64,000 bases of DNA from Rotaria sordida (Eukaryota > Rotifera > Eurotatoria > Philodinida > Philodinidae): assembly GCA_905250125.1 (NCBI GenBank), contig CAJNOL010000044.1:124001-188000 (forward strand). The letters run 5' to 3'. A program made the position numbers and the translations under genes. Positions 34,886-47,244 of the stretch are shown piece by piece (the first letter of the stretch is position 1; each line of letters opens with the position of its first letter). Under the pieces are notes generated by a model. It saw only the letters and a list, made by a program, of their open reading frames with translations, was not told the origin of the DNA and made no database searches.

Positions 34886-35518
34886 TTTTTAATTTAATTG
34901 TCCGAGTACTGATTCATGGCATGCACCAATGAATGGGTTATAGTCAAAATATATCTAATGTTAAAAAATATAGTTGGATCTTATCCAACCAATCCTTATA
35001 ATCCACAGTGATATCTATCATTATTGATGTCGCACATTATTAGTTATGCTTTTTTTGTTGAAGTTATTCTATATTAACTAAAAGATTAAAAATTAATTCA
35101 TCGACAATGATATTATGAAAATATATTATCCAAATTAAAGTTAATTTCAAACGAATATGAAAATGAACAAACAGCGAAAAATTGGAGATGCATTTGTATA
35201 AAAATCTTTTGTATTTTTTTTTTAGTTTCACTGAAGACCAGTTCGATAGTAAACTAATTAATTTATGATACTGTTGCATCATATTTAGACACTAATAATT
35301 TACTGACGTTTTTCAAGTTCATGTCATGATGACGTTTATTGGTGTAAAATTTCACAATTAAAGCTGTTTTTTTTTTCAGTGTTCACCTAGTCTTTGTGCC
35401 TTTTTGAAAATACGACAAACTATTGATAACGTTATGTATATCTATTTTAAAGTATTTATTGGCGAATAATCCAGGAATCATATTTAATTCAGGTCTCCCC
35501 CTCAACAATCGATTTCAC
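34886..35518. other. Upstream region of TMEM39
   Basis: Intergenic and AT-rich; presumably holds the promoter of the TMEM39-DCTN2 pair, but no motif can be pinned down. Confidence 0.4.
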
Positions 35519-36182
35519 GAGGGAACATATCCAGCTGTCAGGTCGCTTTCGAATCAAGAATAGAGGCATCTTGTAGAGCTTAGTGAGCTATATTCACCCT
35601 GAAAAGGGTTCGTGTCCATGGCCTGTTTCTGAAGAGATCGAGTGTTTGTAGTTTTACAGCTAGAGATGTCGAGGATATCTCAACTATATTGCATCAAAAT
35701 TATCTTCAATGTTGATGAAATCATCAGCATTTGTAGAACTCTTAATTCAAAACATTTTCATAAAAAAATTTTATTCAAAACGTTTTTTTTGTTTGATGGA
35801 GATAGACTCAAAACACTTAAAGCAATAAAAATAAAAAAACTCTAAAAAAAGTTTTCTTGGGCTTTTCGAGGTTTTTACTGGTTAAAGTCTTTTGAGGCTA
35901 CCTCTATCAAAACAAAAGCATTTTGAAAAATTTTTTTTTATGAAAATGTTTAGAATTAAAAGCTCTACAAATGCTGATGATTTTATCAACATTGAAGATC
36001 ATTTTGATATAATACAGTTGAGACATCCTCGATATCTCGAGCTGTAAAAGTACAAACACTCGATCTCCTCAGCAACAGGTCATGGACACGAATCCTTTTC
36101 AGGATGAACCTAGCTCCCTGAGCTCTACAAGATGCACCTATTCTTGACTCGAAAGCGATCTGACAGTTGGATATGTTTCCTC
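35519..36182. repeat. Foldback element, type D
   Basis: The left arm begins GAGGGAACATATCCAGCTGTCAG (35519) and the right arm ends with its inverse (CTGACAGTTGGATATGTTTCCTC, 36182). The arms pair over about 300 nt, e.g. GTTCGTGTCCATGGCCTG with CAGGTCATGGACACGAATC. ORFs here are arm fragments. Confidence 0.8.
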
Positions 36183-37332
36183 ATTAGTTTCTAGCAAAGC
36201 TCACAGACGTTTGATTAACTGTACCAAAACAAAATGAATCAACCACTTAAGAAAATACCAACTTTTTTAAGCACAAATTGATTGTTATTAAGATTACATG
36301 AAAATATAAAAGATCTTTCAACAAAAGTACGTGATGATTCATTAGCAATTATGTATAAATAAAAAAAGTGAATAGGATCAATTAAATCGAAAAAAAACAA
36401 AATTTTGATAAATTCGAAAACGAAAACGGGTACAATTTTAATAAATTGAAGTTTATGAAGAATCATCTGAGCGTTTTGTGTTTGTATTATCGGAAGGAAC
36501 CTCTGTGAAAAGTCTAGAACTATTGATCAAATTGTTGATTAATTGTCACTCGAAATAAAAATTATTCAAATATAAAAATGCTATATCTTAAATTTGTGTT
36601 ACTCTCAAATCTTTCTATCACTAGAATACATAAAAATGACTTAAATATCTTTTTTTTCAGAGTATATTTTACGTACACATTGATAGTAAATTTCTTTAGT
36701 TAATGAACAATTAATACTTGATTAATGAGATCTACTGACAAAAATAAGTATATAAAAAGAAACTTTGTACTAACTACATGAACAGTCAAAGCTATTGCAG
36801 ATACTATTACGTATGCTAAATGATTTTCTTGCTATAGAAAGATCAATTCAGAACATTTTAGATTGATTTTTGAAAGATTCAAAACAAAAAGCAATAATTG
36901 GAAATTATCAATTGAATAAGTGTTTTTTATTTTGATTTTAACATGAATCTTAACAAAAATTGAAAATATGAACCAATAAAAGGATTGTTTTGTTTCTTGA
37001 GATGTAATTCTTCATGGGGAAAGATAGTATGTTGCATTCATATGCTCAGTTTTATTCTATGCTCCTTAGTCATTCATATAGAACAATAATCCAACGAATA
37101 GTTAACAATAGTATTGTGACTAAGAGTGAATTATTCTCTCTCAGTCTAGATATACATCAACGACTATAGACGTGGAAATATGCATATGTATATTCTGTAG
37201 TCGAAGACGAAAGGCAAGAAGAAACAAAAAAAAAAGAAATTATTTAAATCGTCTTCCTATTCCTTCATTCGTTGTCATTTTATTTCTCTTGGAGATAGAC
37301 AAACGAAAATAGTCATACGTCATTCGCATCGC
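36183..37332. other. Intergenic upstream of the cyclin-like gene
   Basis: AT-rich, no gene or RNA recognised. Confidence 0.5.
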
Positions 37333-39143
37333 ATGGGCGACGACCGAAATCAACTAGTACCTAGTTCAACTGGGAATGTAAATTTTATTTTCTTATTAAT
37401 TTTTTTTTCTTTTTTTTTTACATATAAAGAATTTTTCTTTTTTATTAGAGTCCATTTAATAGTAATAACTTGTCTGCTATTCAACGACCTCTTCATTCAA
37501 CGATCTTCTGTTATAATTGTAAGATTTATTCATTATTAAAAATAAACTTTCTTTTTTCTATTTCGAAATAGTACTTTACGATACTTTGGAACCAATTTCT
37601 TCAACTTCAGCAGATTATCATACACATGCATCACGTATACAACGGGTTGGTCTTCATCAATATTTATTTGAACATACAAATACTCTACTCGTAGGTTTGT
37701 CGATATACGATTGAAAATATTTTACTGATATCGGTTTTCTTTCCTATCTTCTTCGACAGTTACTTGAAGCTCGACAATCACATACATTAAATTTTAGTGT
37801 TCTTTGGCTTCGAACTGTTTTACAACGTTCAGCAGTTAGTCTTATATGGCGTCAATCAATTGTTAATTGGTTAATTGGAATTCAAGTTGGTTTTTTTTTG
37901 CGTATTAAAATAATAATAAAAAAAAAATTTTAATTTTTTTTTTTTAAGCGTAAAAATCATATGAAAGAAGAAGTAGCTCAACATTGTGTTCGACTTCTTG
38001 ATGCACGAGATACATTACGTGGTCATTATGATCGTGATTATCAATTACGTGCTATGGGTTATTTTATTCTTGTTGCAAAATTTCATAATCGTATTCAAGT
38101 GAAAGTAAAAATAAAATGAATTTTTTTTTTTGCTTTTCTATTTTTGTTTATATGTTGAATGTTATATATTTTTAGCTTGAAGAATATTCTCGTTATTCAG
38201 CTAATGCATTTGATCCACGTGATATTGGACATATAGTTCGACATTTATTTGCTGAACTTAATTTTGATTTTCAATTAGCATTACCACAAGAATTTGTCGA
38301 ACTTTTTCTCGAACTTAATTCAACTGAAACATGTAAATTAAATGAACCAAAAGTAAATAAATTTCATTTCGTTTTTTTACTTTTATTTTAATTCTTTTTC
38401 TTTTAATTTTCAATAGATTCGAGCATTAAGTAATTTATTTATTCATGTTGCATGTATTCAATCATGGTCAAGTTGTTTTAATGCATCTCTTCTTGCTACT
38501 TCAGTACTTGTTCTTTCACTTAAATTTATGCGTCAAATTCGTTTGGATGTACCACATTTAAATTATATTTTATGGACATGTACCTATCCAATTGAATTAG
38601 TTCTTGGTCTTGCCGGTTATATAGCTATGATTGTTGCTGATATACCTAGTGAACCAACTGATCGTGCTAATCATTATTTCGTAATATATAAAAATAAATT
38701 TATTTTTTTTTTTTTAAATTTTATTTTTATTTTAGTATACAACAAAACTTTATAATGATGAATGTCATCAGGAACCTTATTATAGTATTAATCATGTAAA
38801 AAATTTTTGTCGAGAATTTGTTCAAGGTTCAATGGTTAATCGACAAATAGCATTAGGTATGCGATCACTTGTATCTCAACAACGACAAATTATTGAACAA
38901 TCTTATTTTACACCACAATCATTTGTAACAGTAACACATACAACACCATTACTTAATCCAAATTCAAATAATTTATCACGTATTATAAATGATACACCTC
39001 GAAAACAATATATTGATCAACAAGAACAAAAACAACCTATACGATTGACTGTTCGAGCTGTTCTTGCAGCTAAACGATTTGGTAAACAAGTTATGGAACG
39101 TCGTCGAATACGGCAAAGACAAGATAAGATAACAGCTACATAA
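37333..39143 (+). CDS. Cyclin-fold protein, A/B-like but divergent
   Basis: Eight exons: 37333-37377, 37449-37518, 37572-37690, 37760-37885, 37949-38098, 38176-38352, 38417-38680, 38736-39143; phases agree, 452 aa. The first cyclin box spans about 75-205: RSAVSLIWRQSIVNWLIGIQ, HCVRLLDARDTL, DYQLRAMGYFILVAKFHNRI, LEEYSRYSANAFDPRDIGHI, then LNFDFQLALPQEFVELFLEL. This matches the cyclin order (R..LV.WL.., .LLD, QL.A...L.VA.K.E, .L...A...F...DI..ME, IL..L.F....PT...F). The second fold follows from about 208 with a leucine-rich LLATSVLVLSLKFMRQ helix. The C-terminal 100 residues are Gln/Arg-rich. Cyclins activate Cdk partners; here the partner and phase are unknown. The usual MRAIL motif is not recognisable. 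AATAAA lies near 39410. Confidence 0.75.
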
Positions 39144-40840
39144 AACAAAAATATAATAGATTTTTTTTTTCAAGGCGCCAAAATTTTTAACATTCTTTAT
39201 TAATGTTTTGAAAAAAAAAGAAATCAGTGAAATCTTGATAGAAACCGAATTTCAGATGACAACGATATAAGTTTATATTTCAGTGAAGTTTTTTTTTGTC
39301 TTTTCTTTTTTTATTTGAACAACTGTATTATGTATAAATAGATATAGTATGTAGTGATTTTCATTTCTTTTTCTTTTTTTTTTGTCATTATTTTTTCACG
39401 AAAGATGATTAATAAACAGAGATCTTTAATATATTACCTTCAAAATTTATTATACAAAACCATGCTTTAATATTTTCTGCTGTTTTTTTTTAAACTGAAT
39501 ACTATCTAGAAGATTTAAATATCTTTGAATAGAGATCATTTTGTAACGTATACAAAGTTTTAATAATTCAGTTTAATTTTATATTAATCAATCGAAAAAA
39601 AAAAATCTTTATCAGTGAAGTGATTCTCTCAAAAAGTTATTGACCTATGCTTTGTTAATATTTTGTAATAACAATCATTAAAGATACTTCATTTTTCGTA
39701 ATCCAAAATTTTTGTATTTTTATGGCCATTGTATAATCTGAAGTAGTATCTATCTGCTAAGTACATTTCCAGATCTAACTATTGCTTTAAAACATTGAAA
39801 AATTCGAGAAGAAGGACTGTACATTGTTTCACTTTTTTTCTCAAACCAATTGTTTCATAAAAAACAAAAGCGCAGAGACGCCTCCGTTGCTTCAATCTAA
39901 TATGTTGTATCCAGCTGAAACTTTTTTCATATATATCATACATTATTTGGGATGGATATATTTTTTATTTTTCTACACATTTTTGGTAGCTCTTACAAAA
40001 AAAGTTCTATTCAAAAAAAAACAACTATGCATTTTCAGGGCACCGTTGATATTTTGCTTTTTTTAGTTGAAGGACAAAAAAAAATAACAAGATACTCATC
40101 TCAAACAGTGTCTAGTGCCTCTAACAAAATTTTCAGCTCGATCGAACATAGCATCTCGAAGAAACGAAAGCGAAAATTGAAGTCATTATTCGCCATTGTG
40201 ATTTCAGTATCTCATAGAAGATAGAATTCAGGAAAGGTGAGTCTATGACAACTTTTGCTTTAATTCACAAGATCTACCTGCCATAAAAATTTCAAATTTT
40301 TCTGATGATCCATTCTCCAAAAACATATTGACACAGTCAATAAAAGAGTATTTAATGTGTAATCAATTGAAGTTTTAATTTATTACTAAGATTTATCAAG
40401 TTTGAACTTTCGTTTATCTATAGAAATAAAAAGCATTAGTAGAGTTGGTCTGAAGTATCCAGCATTGTTGGAAGTATGTTGCGATCTTTTTTCTAAGAGA
40501 ACGCACACAACATTTTCAGCTCTGCTGAAAAAATCAAAAAGTTTTCTTGATTGAAGGAAGGGACGTCTCATCTCTCTCGTCAAGCTATTTCTGAGCATCA
40601 GCTCATTTAGTTTTAACACACTGATAATATGGAAATTCATTTGTATATCGATTTTTCTTTGGAACAATCTCTGTGATTAAGTTGAAATTAAATTACATAT
40701 TTAATTATCTACCAATCGTATAATTTTACCTCGATATCAATCGTTAAAACTGACTATTCAAAAAAAAAAAAATCTTTTTCTTTCTCTCGTCTTTATTGAA
40801 CGTTTTCTGTATGTATTCATTCGACGAACGGTTAATTACT
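39144..40840. other. Intergenic between cyclin-like gene and MEIOB
   Basis: Holds the cyclin 3' UTR. ORFs at 39824-40224 (+) and 40386-40667 (-) lack recognisable domains and splice partners, so I do not call them genes. Confidence 0.45.
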
Positions 40841-43647
40841 ATGGTAAGTTGAATTTTATTTTATTTTATTTCTTATTTTCATAATGATATTTATAATAAA
40901 ATAGGATCATGAAAAATCTTCTCAATCGATGGGAGCAATTCAAAGAGTTATTAAATTAAATTTATTATCATCTGATAATCCAGGTTTAGTTGATGGTGTA
41001 AGTTTTATTTTCTTTATTGAATCGAAATGTGATATGGTTTTTTTCCTGTAAGATTATGTATGGTATCGTTATTGGTAAAGTTGAAATGCGAACACTTGAA
41101 GGAAGTATGCAATTATTGGGTTTTTTTTTTCTTTTCATTTTACAATATTGATTTAAGGTGATCGTCATCAACGAAGTGTACTCAACTTTACATTTCGAGA
41201 TTCAATTAAAGATTTTGTTAATGTTGCTTATTGGCTTCCACCAAAAGATTTAATTATTATTAGTAGTAAATTTACAATTGGAGATGTTGGTATGAATATT
41301 TTAAATTTGATTTAAACAAAAAAATCAATACCTATGTCTTTCTAGTGGCAATTCATTATCCAGTTGTAAAAACTAAATCAGATGATAAAGCACATATTTA
41401 TACACCATGGACACCTTTGTATATTTTTATTTTTCTTTGTTGAATTGATTTAGTATTTAATGACATATTTAGATCAATTGAACTTTCATTAAATGAAAAA
41501 TCATATGTTGAGAAAATTGAAGGTCCAAAAGCAAAACAATATGAATCTTTAGTTTCTATACCTTGTCGAGCAGGAAATGATTATTATACTTTAGCACAAA
41601 TTGTTACTCATGGTGAACAATTAGTAAAAAAAAATGATGGAATTAATGTTTTAGCTGGTGTACAACAAGTAGTGAAAAATTTAGTTTATTTATTTTAACT
41701 TTTTTGTTTTCTTTTTGGGCAGATTGGTGCATTGAAAACGATTCGAATACGACGACAACGTGAAACGGATTATGATAATGAAGAAAAACAACTTTTAGAA
41801 ATTTTACTTTTTGATGGAGAAACTAGTGGAGTTTGGTTAACATTTTGGGATAGTGAACAAATTAAAGTAATCAAATATTTTTCTTTTTAAGAATTGATTT
41901 TAATTCTATTATTATTATTATATCATAGTTTGCTCAACGATGGATACCTGAAGAACATATTATTTTTTGTGTTGGTTTACGTGTTCGTTATGATGAATAT
42001 CGGAAAGTTTATGGATTAACAGCAACTCGTCAAAGTTTATTTACTATCAATCCAGGTAATTATCTTTATTATGAAGTTATTAGTGGATCGAGTAGCGGCT
42101 GAAATTCGTTTTCTTTTTCAGAATCTCACTTTAAGAGTACTTATATTGTTGTTTTTTGACCATTTCGAGTTTTTGAACACAGCGTGTGTGATCAGGCTGG
42201 AAATTTTATTACAGATAGAGTGCACAGATTTTTCTTCTTATTTATGGTACTTTATTTGTGGTAAAAATTTTAGTCTGATCGAATGCACTTTCTACGAGAA
42301 CCAGAAATAATCACGAAAAGATTACTCTATAATATTCATTTTAATGTTAAATAGAAGATTCAAAATGAAGACGAACTCTTCTCAACTATGGCTTCTTTTT
42401 TTTTTCGTATAGTTAGAATAGATTTCATGCTATGAAAAGATAAATAATATATAAATTTCAATAGTTCTACTTTGACAAGATAAATAATTTTCGATCGAAT
42501 AATTTAAACTATATTACAATATTAGATACGAATGAATCAGTTCAACTGTATGAATCAATGCGATCAATTTCAATCGATGATTTACTCAATGTTACCATAG
42601 ATGGTGGTTTTAACGGTAAAATTTTATTTAAAATTCTACAATATCTACTTTTTTTCATCTAGCACTTCAAGCAACAGTTGTAACTATACGAGAATTAAAA
42701 CAATATTTATCTGATAATAATAGTACTGATACATTTATTGTACAATGCTTTTTAAGTCATTTGGATCTTGATGGACCATTAAATCAAGTGATTACAAAAA
42801 GATGGTAAATTTTAACTTTTATTTTTATGTTTCTTTTAAAAAAAAACCAATTAAATTCAGTATTTTTTGTAATCGTTCTATTCGTGATAATAATGGTTTC
42901 AAAGAATGTACAGAAGCTGAATGTCGTATGAAATTATTAGAACAAATCAATGATGAAAATCTTTCAACAAAAGAAGTTTTTAGTTTAAATGTTCATTTAA
43001 CTGATCATACAGGTACAATAACAAATGTTAAATTAGGTGATGATGTTGCAAGAAAAATGCTTAAATGTTCAGTAAGTAAAAATTTATATGTCAAAGAATA
43101 AAAAAAAAAGAAAAGCTATTTACCGTTTTTGTGTATGATAGAAAAACAGAGAAAGAAAAAATATCGAATACTCAATAGCATTCATAGAAAAAGGGTAGAA
43201 CCCAGAGATGGAGTCGGTACCGGTCAATCGTTTGTAGGCTGGTCATTACCGATATATATGTTACTCAACATAGGATGATGAGTGTCGTTATGAGGTATTA
43301 GTGTGGATGTGAGTCTTCTTTCAATCCCGCACTCACATTCTCAGTTTTTTCTCATACTATTTTTCACAATTGATTTTTTTCCTTTCTGTTTCATTTTTTT
43401 TGAATAAATAAAGGTCGATGAATTTATTTTAATGACTGATGAACAAAAAACAAAACTTAAATGGACGTATTTACTTGAAAAAATACGTTTTGGAATTCAA
43501 GTAATTCAATTAAAATCTTATATTAAATAATTAATTTTTTGATTTTAGATTAAAAATAATTCAAATTATGCTAAACCAATTGTACGAATAGCATGTTTAT
43601 TTCCTCGGGAATATTTAACATCATCTATTGATGATGAACAATCATGA
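40841..43647 (+). CDS. MEIOB: MEIOB, meiosis-specific OB-fold ssDNA-binding protein
   Basis: Thirteen exons: 40841-40843, 40905-40997, 41053-41104, 41158-41289, 41346-41418, 41473-41668, 41723-41866, 41929-42055, 42526-42615, 42663-42804, 42861-43071, 43414-43500, 43549-43647; phases agree, 482 aa (human about 471). MEIOB is an RPA1-like protein that works with SPATA22 to hold single-stranded DNA in meiotic recombination. Landmarks: GIVIGKVEMRTLEG, SVLNFTFRDSIKDFVNVAYW, GNDYYTLAQIVTHGEQL, INVLAGVQQIGALKTIR, a Cys pair region CIFC..CTEAEC (CX4C where human has CXXC), VHLTDHTGTITNVKLGDDVA and FILMTDEQKTKLKWTYLLEK, all colinear with the animal family. Exon 1 carries only the ATG before GTAAGT. 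Introns 8 (470 nt) and 11 (342 nt) are larger than the rest. The 3' end is 70 nt from the convergent kinase gene. Confidence 0.92.
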
Positions 43648-43717
43648 ACTTTTTTTTTTTTGTTTCTTTATACAATAACAACAACAAAAAATATAAATGA
43701 AAATAAAAAAAAAACAT

Positions 43718-44699
43718 TTAACAAGTAGTTAGAGTTAATAGATGTGTACTTGTAGTATTATAAACATGTTCTTTTGTTTGATTAGCGTCAACAATAAGTA
43801 CAGGTGTTGTTGATGTACGAATTTGTGGTGCAAGCCAATCTTCATGACGTTCATGTAATTGTTTTAAATAATCAATAGTTATTGATTGTTCTTCAGGTCG
43901 ATTACGAGATTTTATACGTTCAAGACATGTTTCTGGTTTTGCTCGTAGATAAACTAAAATAAGAAAAATTCACAAATAATGATAATTAATAAAAAATAAC
44001 ATACTAATTAAATCAAGATGACACGAATCATTTGATATAAGCATTTGAAACCAATCATTTAAAATTTCATATTCAACATTATGAAGAATATTACTATAGA
44101 AGACAAAAAAATAAAAACAATAAATATAAAATTTCATGAAAAAAAAAAAAATAAAAATTGTACTTTCGATAAAGATTTTCAACAAAACAATATCTTGTAC
44201 TATAAATAGATCGTTCCATTACTTTAATAGGTGCTTTCGATTGTTGTGCATGTAATTTTGCAAGTGTCATTTGAGCATTGGCTTGAAATGCAAAACCCCA
44301 TCGATGTGGATTATTATAAAGCATCCCCTCAAAAAAAAACAACCACAAAATAAAACAACATTGATTTTTAATCTATAATTTTCCTACTAGAAGATTATTC
44401 CCATTAAGATTTGTCCAACTGTCAACTGGTTCCGTAACGATCTAATATACCAAAACGGATAATTAATAAAGCAAAACAAAATATTTTCTTACATCACATA
44501 ATGATGATTTACTAAGATAAGCAAGAACTGTACTTTTTCTAAATATAAAATTCAATTTTTATTATATTTTAATATAAATATCTATGCTTACCCTGAGCCA
44601 ATATTTCCTTCAACAGCAATCTGTAAATAAAATACAACATAAAATCTCAATAAATTTAATTAATAAATAACTAACAGTAAATTTTTTGCTTGATGACAT
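43718..44699 (-). CDS. Deoxynucleoside kinase (dNK / TK2-dCK family)
   Basis: Minus strand, seven exons: 44676-44699, 44592-44620, 44493-44538, 44388-44441, 44164-44327, 44005-44093, 43718-43953; phases agree, 213 aa. It phosphorylates deoxynucleosides for salvage. Seen in order: P-loop VEGNIGSGKST (residues 11-21), TEPVDSWTNLNGNNLL substrate block, FQANAQMTL, the ERS motif MERSIYSTRYCFVENLY, DLIIYLRAKPETCLERIKSR with the LID arginines, NRPEEQSITIDYLKQLHERHEDWL, and VLIVDAN. This matches insect dNK and vertebrate TK2. The chosen ATG gives only eight residues before the P-loop strand, so no mitochondrial leader is visible; an acceptor TTATAG at about 44735 suggests a further or trans-spliced 5' exon. 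The 5' end faces a foldback element. Confidence 0.93.
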
Positions 44700-44828
44700 A
44701 ATCAATTGTTTTAAACACGATTCAATCACACCTATAATCATTTATAAATGATAGATTTATTCTCTTTAAATACTAGAGTAAAAAATCTCTCCAATGTAAT
44801 TACACAATGATGTGTAATAACATGCAAC

Positions 44829-45780
44829 AGGTGGATAAAAATATTATTCTAGAGGAGTAACGCTATGATGGCAAATAGAAGACATAATGAATTTTATATT
44901 AAATGAAAGTTCGTCAAAAATGACGTTTATTGATACTAAAATAGTGAGGGTGATAAAAAGTTTTTAATATCGAACTTAAGAAACTTTCAAAAATTTTATA
45001 CTTTTTTTGTGGTGGGAAAGTAAAGTGCCAGTAATTCAAAGATCGAATAAAATGTTTTTCTTGAATATTTTTACATGGTTCGATAGAGCTCGTTGAGCTC
45101 TATAAAACTGTATATATTTAAAAAAAATTTAAGCCAGTTTTTCGTGATAAAAAATTCAAAAAACTATTTGAAAAATCTTAAAAAAACTCATATTTTTGAT
45201 ATGGAAGAAATGCACTCGATCTTTCAATAAAATTAGCTTTTTTTAAATTATTTTTACTCCCTCAGGCGTCTCGAAAATATACTCATTCGATGCAGTTTTT
45301 CACGCCGGATCGAATGAGTATATTTTCGAACACCTTACATAAGGATATTAATGGAAAATAGCTGAATTTAATGTAAACAAAGACCACTATTTTTTACTAT
45401 AAAAAGTGTAAAAAAATGCGGTTTTTTTTAATACATTATTTAGATAATTTTCAGTGTATTTTAACCCAAGAATTCTGTTTAAAAATTTTTTAATATATAC
45501 AGTTTTGTAGAGCTCGACAAGCTCTATCAGACCATGTAAAAATATTCAAGAAAAACATTTTATTCGATCTTTGAATTACTGGCACTTTACTTTCCCACCA
45601 CAAAAAAGGTATAAAATTTTTGAAAGTTTCTTAAGTTCGATATTAAAAAATTTTTATAACCCTCACTATTTAGTATCAATAAACCACATTTTTGACGAGC
45701 TTTCATTTAATATAAAATTCATTATGTCTTCTATTTGCTTTCATAGCGTTACCCCTCTGGCATAATATTTTTACCCACCT
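44829..45780. repeat. Foldback element, type B copy 1
   Basis: About 950 bp and almost wholly palindromic: AGGTGGATAAAAATATTATT at the left end and its inverse at the right. The inner centre lies near 45300, where ATACTCATTCGATGC meets ATCGAATGAGTATAT. The copy shares ends and arms with 51261-52212. The 64-aa ORF at 45571-45765 is an arm fragment. Confidence 0.85.
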
Positions 45781-45790
45781 CGTACAGCAC

Positions 45791-46474
45791 TGATCAAAAA
45801 TATAAGACTAATGTATTTTTTTATGTCTTTGTATGAATATCAAGCATTTACTTCAAATCTAAATAATGATTTGTATAGCCAATGAAGTTCTCTATCAAAT
45901 GCATTCCATACTGAAATTTTATAGATGGACTATGAAAGAAAAGTTTCGTAAGAAAAAAAACACCAAATAAGGTAGTTTTACAGTATTAAAATTCTTTGTG
46001 AAAATCAGTTTTCATGAACGTCATCTCTTAAAGAGTATAAAATTCTGAGTAAGATAAAGTGTCATTGCATTTCTTACAACCTTCGCTTCAAAAGTTAATA
46101 ACCATTACCGAAAATATGCTTTTAACAGTGCTATGATAGATTTCACCTTGTTTGTGATGCTTATAATTTTTGAAGGAGAGTTCGTAGAAAATACAATAAC
46201 ATCTCATTTTATTCAGCATTTTGTGACTTTGAAGATAATACTCTTAAAAATTGATTTAAACAGTCTTCCGAAACCTGAAAAATATTATGCTTGGTTTTCT
46301 TCACGAAACTTTCCTTTCATAGTCCGTCTGTAAAATTTCGGTATGGAATGTATTTTCATAGAGAACTCCATTTGCTATCCAAATTACTACTTTGATTTGA
46401 GTTAAATACTTGGTATTGTAGAAAAAACATGTATTTTCATTTCACTGCTTACGAAATGTCGAATACATTTTTGA
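45791..46474. repeat. Foldback element, type A copy 2
   Basis: Arms pair over about 230 nt: GCATTCCATACTGAAATTTT near 45900 against AAAATTTCGGTATGGAATG near 46333, and GTATTTAACTC-like ends. It shares the phrases CCAATG.AGTT.TC, CATTC.AT and ATTTA.CTCAAAT with the element in eIF3a intron 4. It abuts type B copy 1 almost directly. Confidence 0.65.
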
Positions 46475-47240
46475 TATATTGCACGAATTTTGGAATAATA
46501 ATTGTTTCCTACAAAGATCTTTATGAATAAGATTTTTTATTCATTGAAGTGCTTACAAAACAATCTTCACATTCATATTATATTAAATCAATAAATATAA
46601 AAACTAATATAATAATCAACCATATGGCACTATTTTCTATTTGTTAAACTGTTGACTAATTTGTCTCCTAGAATATTGAACATTTTACATATACAAATAG
46701 AATAAAGTTGTTAATAATTTGTGTTTTTTTTATTTATTCTTAATAACACTTGTTCACTTTAAATACAGTCTATAAGAAATAAATGACACAACTAACATAT
46801 TATACATCATACTACATGACTCTGTAAGTCTACTTTTAAATTAAACAAATACTCTTCATGTGAATCAATTCATGTAATATTTCGAAAAATTTTATAACTG
46901 GATATTAATATGATGATTGAACCAACCGATTAGAAGTATTTCTAGCGACCTCTAGTTCTTTCTTTTTGATTTTGATTCGTGATTATTTCACATTCTGGGT
47001 CATTGTTTCGTTCGTTCATTCGGACGATAGAGAGAGAAAAAAATCAACATGACAAGAAGAATTGTTCGTCAGTTGAACTTTCCAATAGACATGTTTATTA
47101 CATCCATAGAAAAAAGAAAAAACTGATAAAGATCTTTCTTTCTTTATTACTATCGGTTGACTGTATATCGGAGAAGGACAAGAATGTTATTTCCTTTTTC
47201 CTTATAGTTGTTACACTAGTATTCTATTTCTAGATATGAC
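46475..47240. other. Upstream region of afadin
   Basis: AT-rich intergenic DNA. It ends with CTATTTCTAG|AT before the afadin start, a likely acceptor for a leader or 5' exon. Confidence 0.45.
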
Positions 47241-47244
47241 ATGA
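47236..47244 (+). promoter_or_regulatory. Two-codon upstream ORF overlapping the afadin start
   Basis: ATG ACA TGA (47236-47244) overlaps the coding ATG at 47241 in another frame. It lies 2 nt after the acceptor TTTCTAG. Such minimal uORFs can damp initiation or favour reinitiation; effect here inferred. Confidence 0.4.

Noticed and set aside
39824-40667. ORFs on both strands between the cyclin-like gene and MEIOB
   Set aside because: Low-complexity and hydrophobic or Lys-rich frames without domains; the region did not resolve into a clear inverted repeat by eye.
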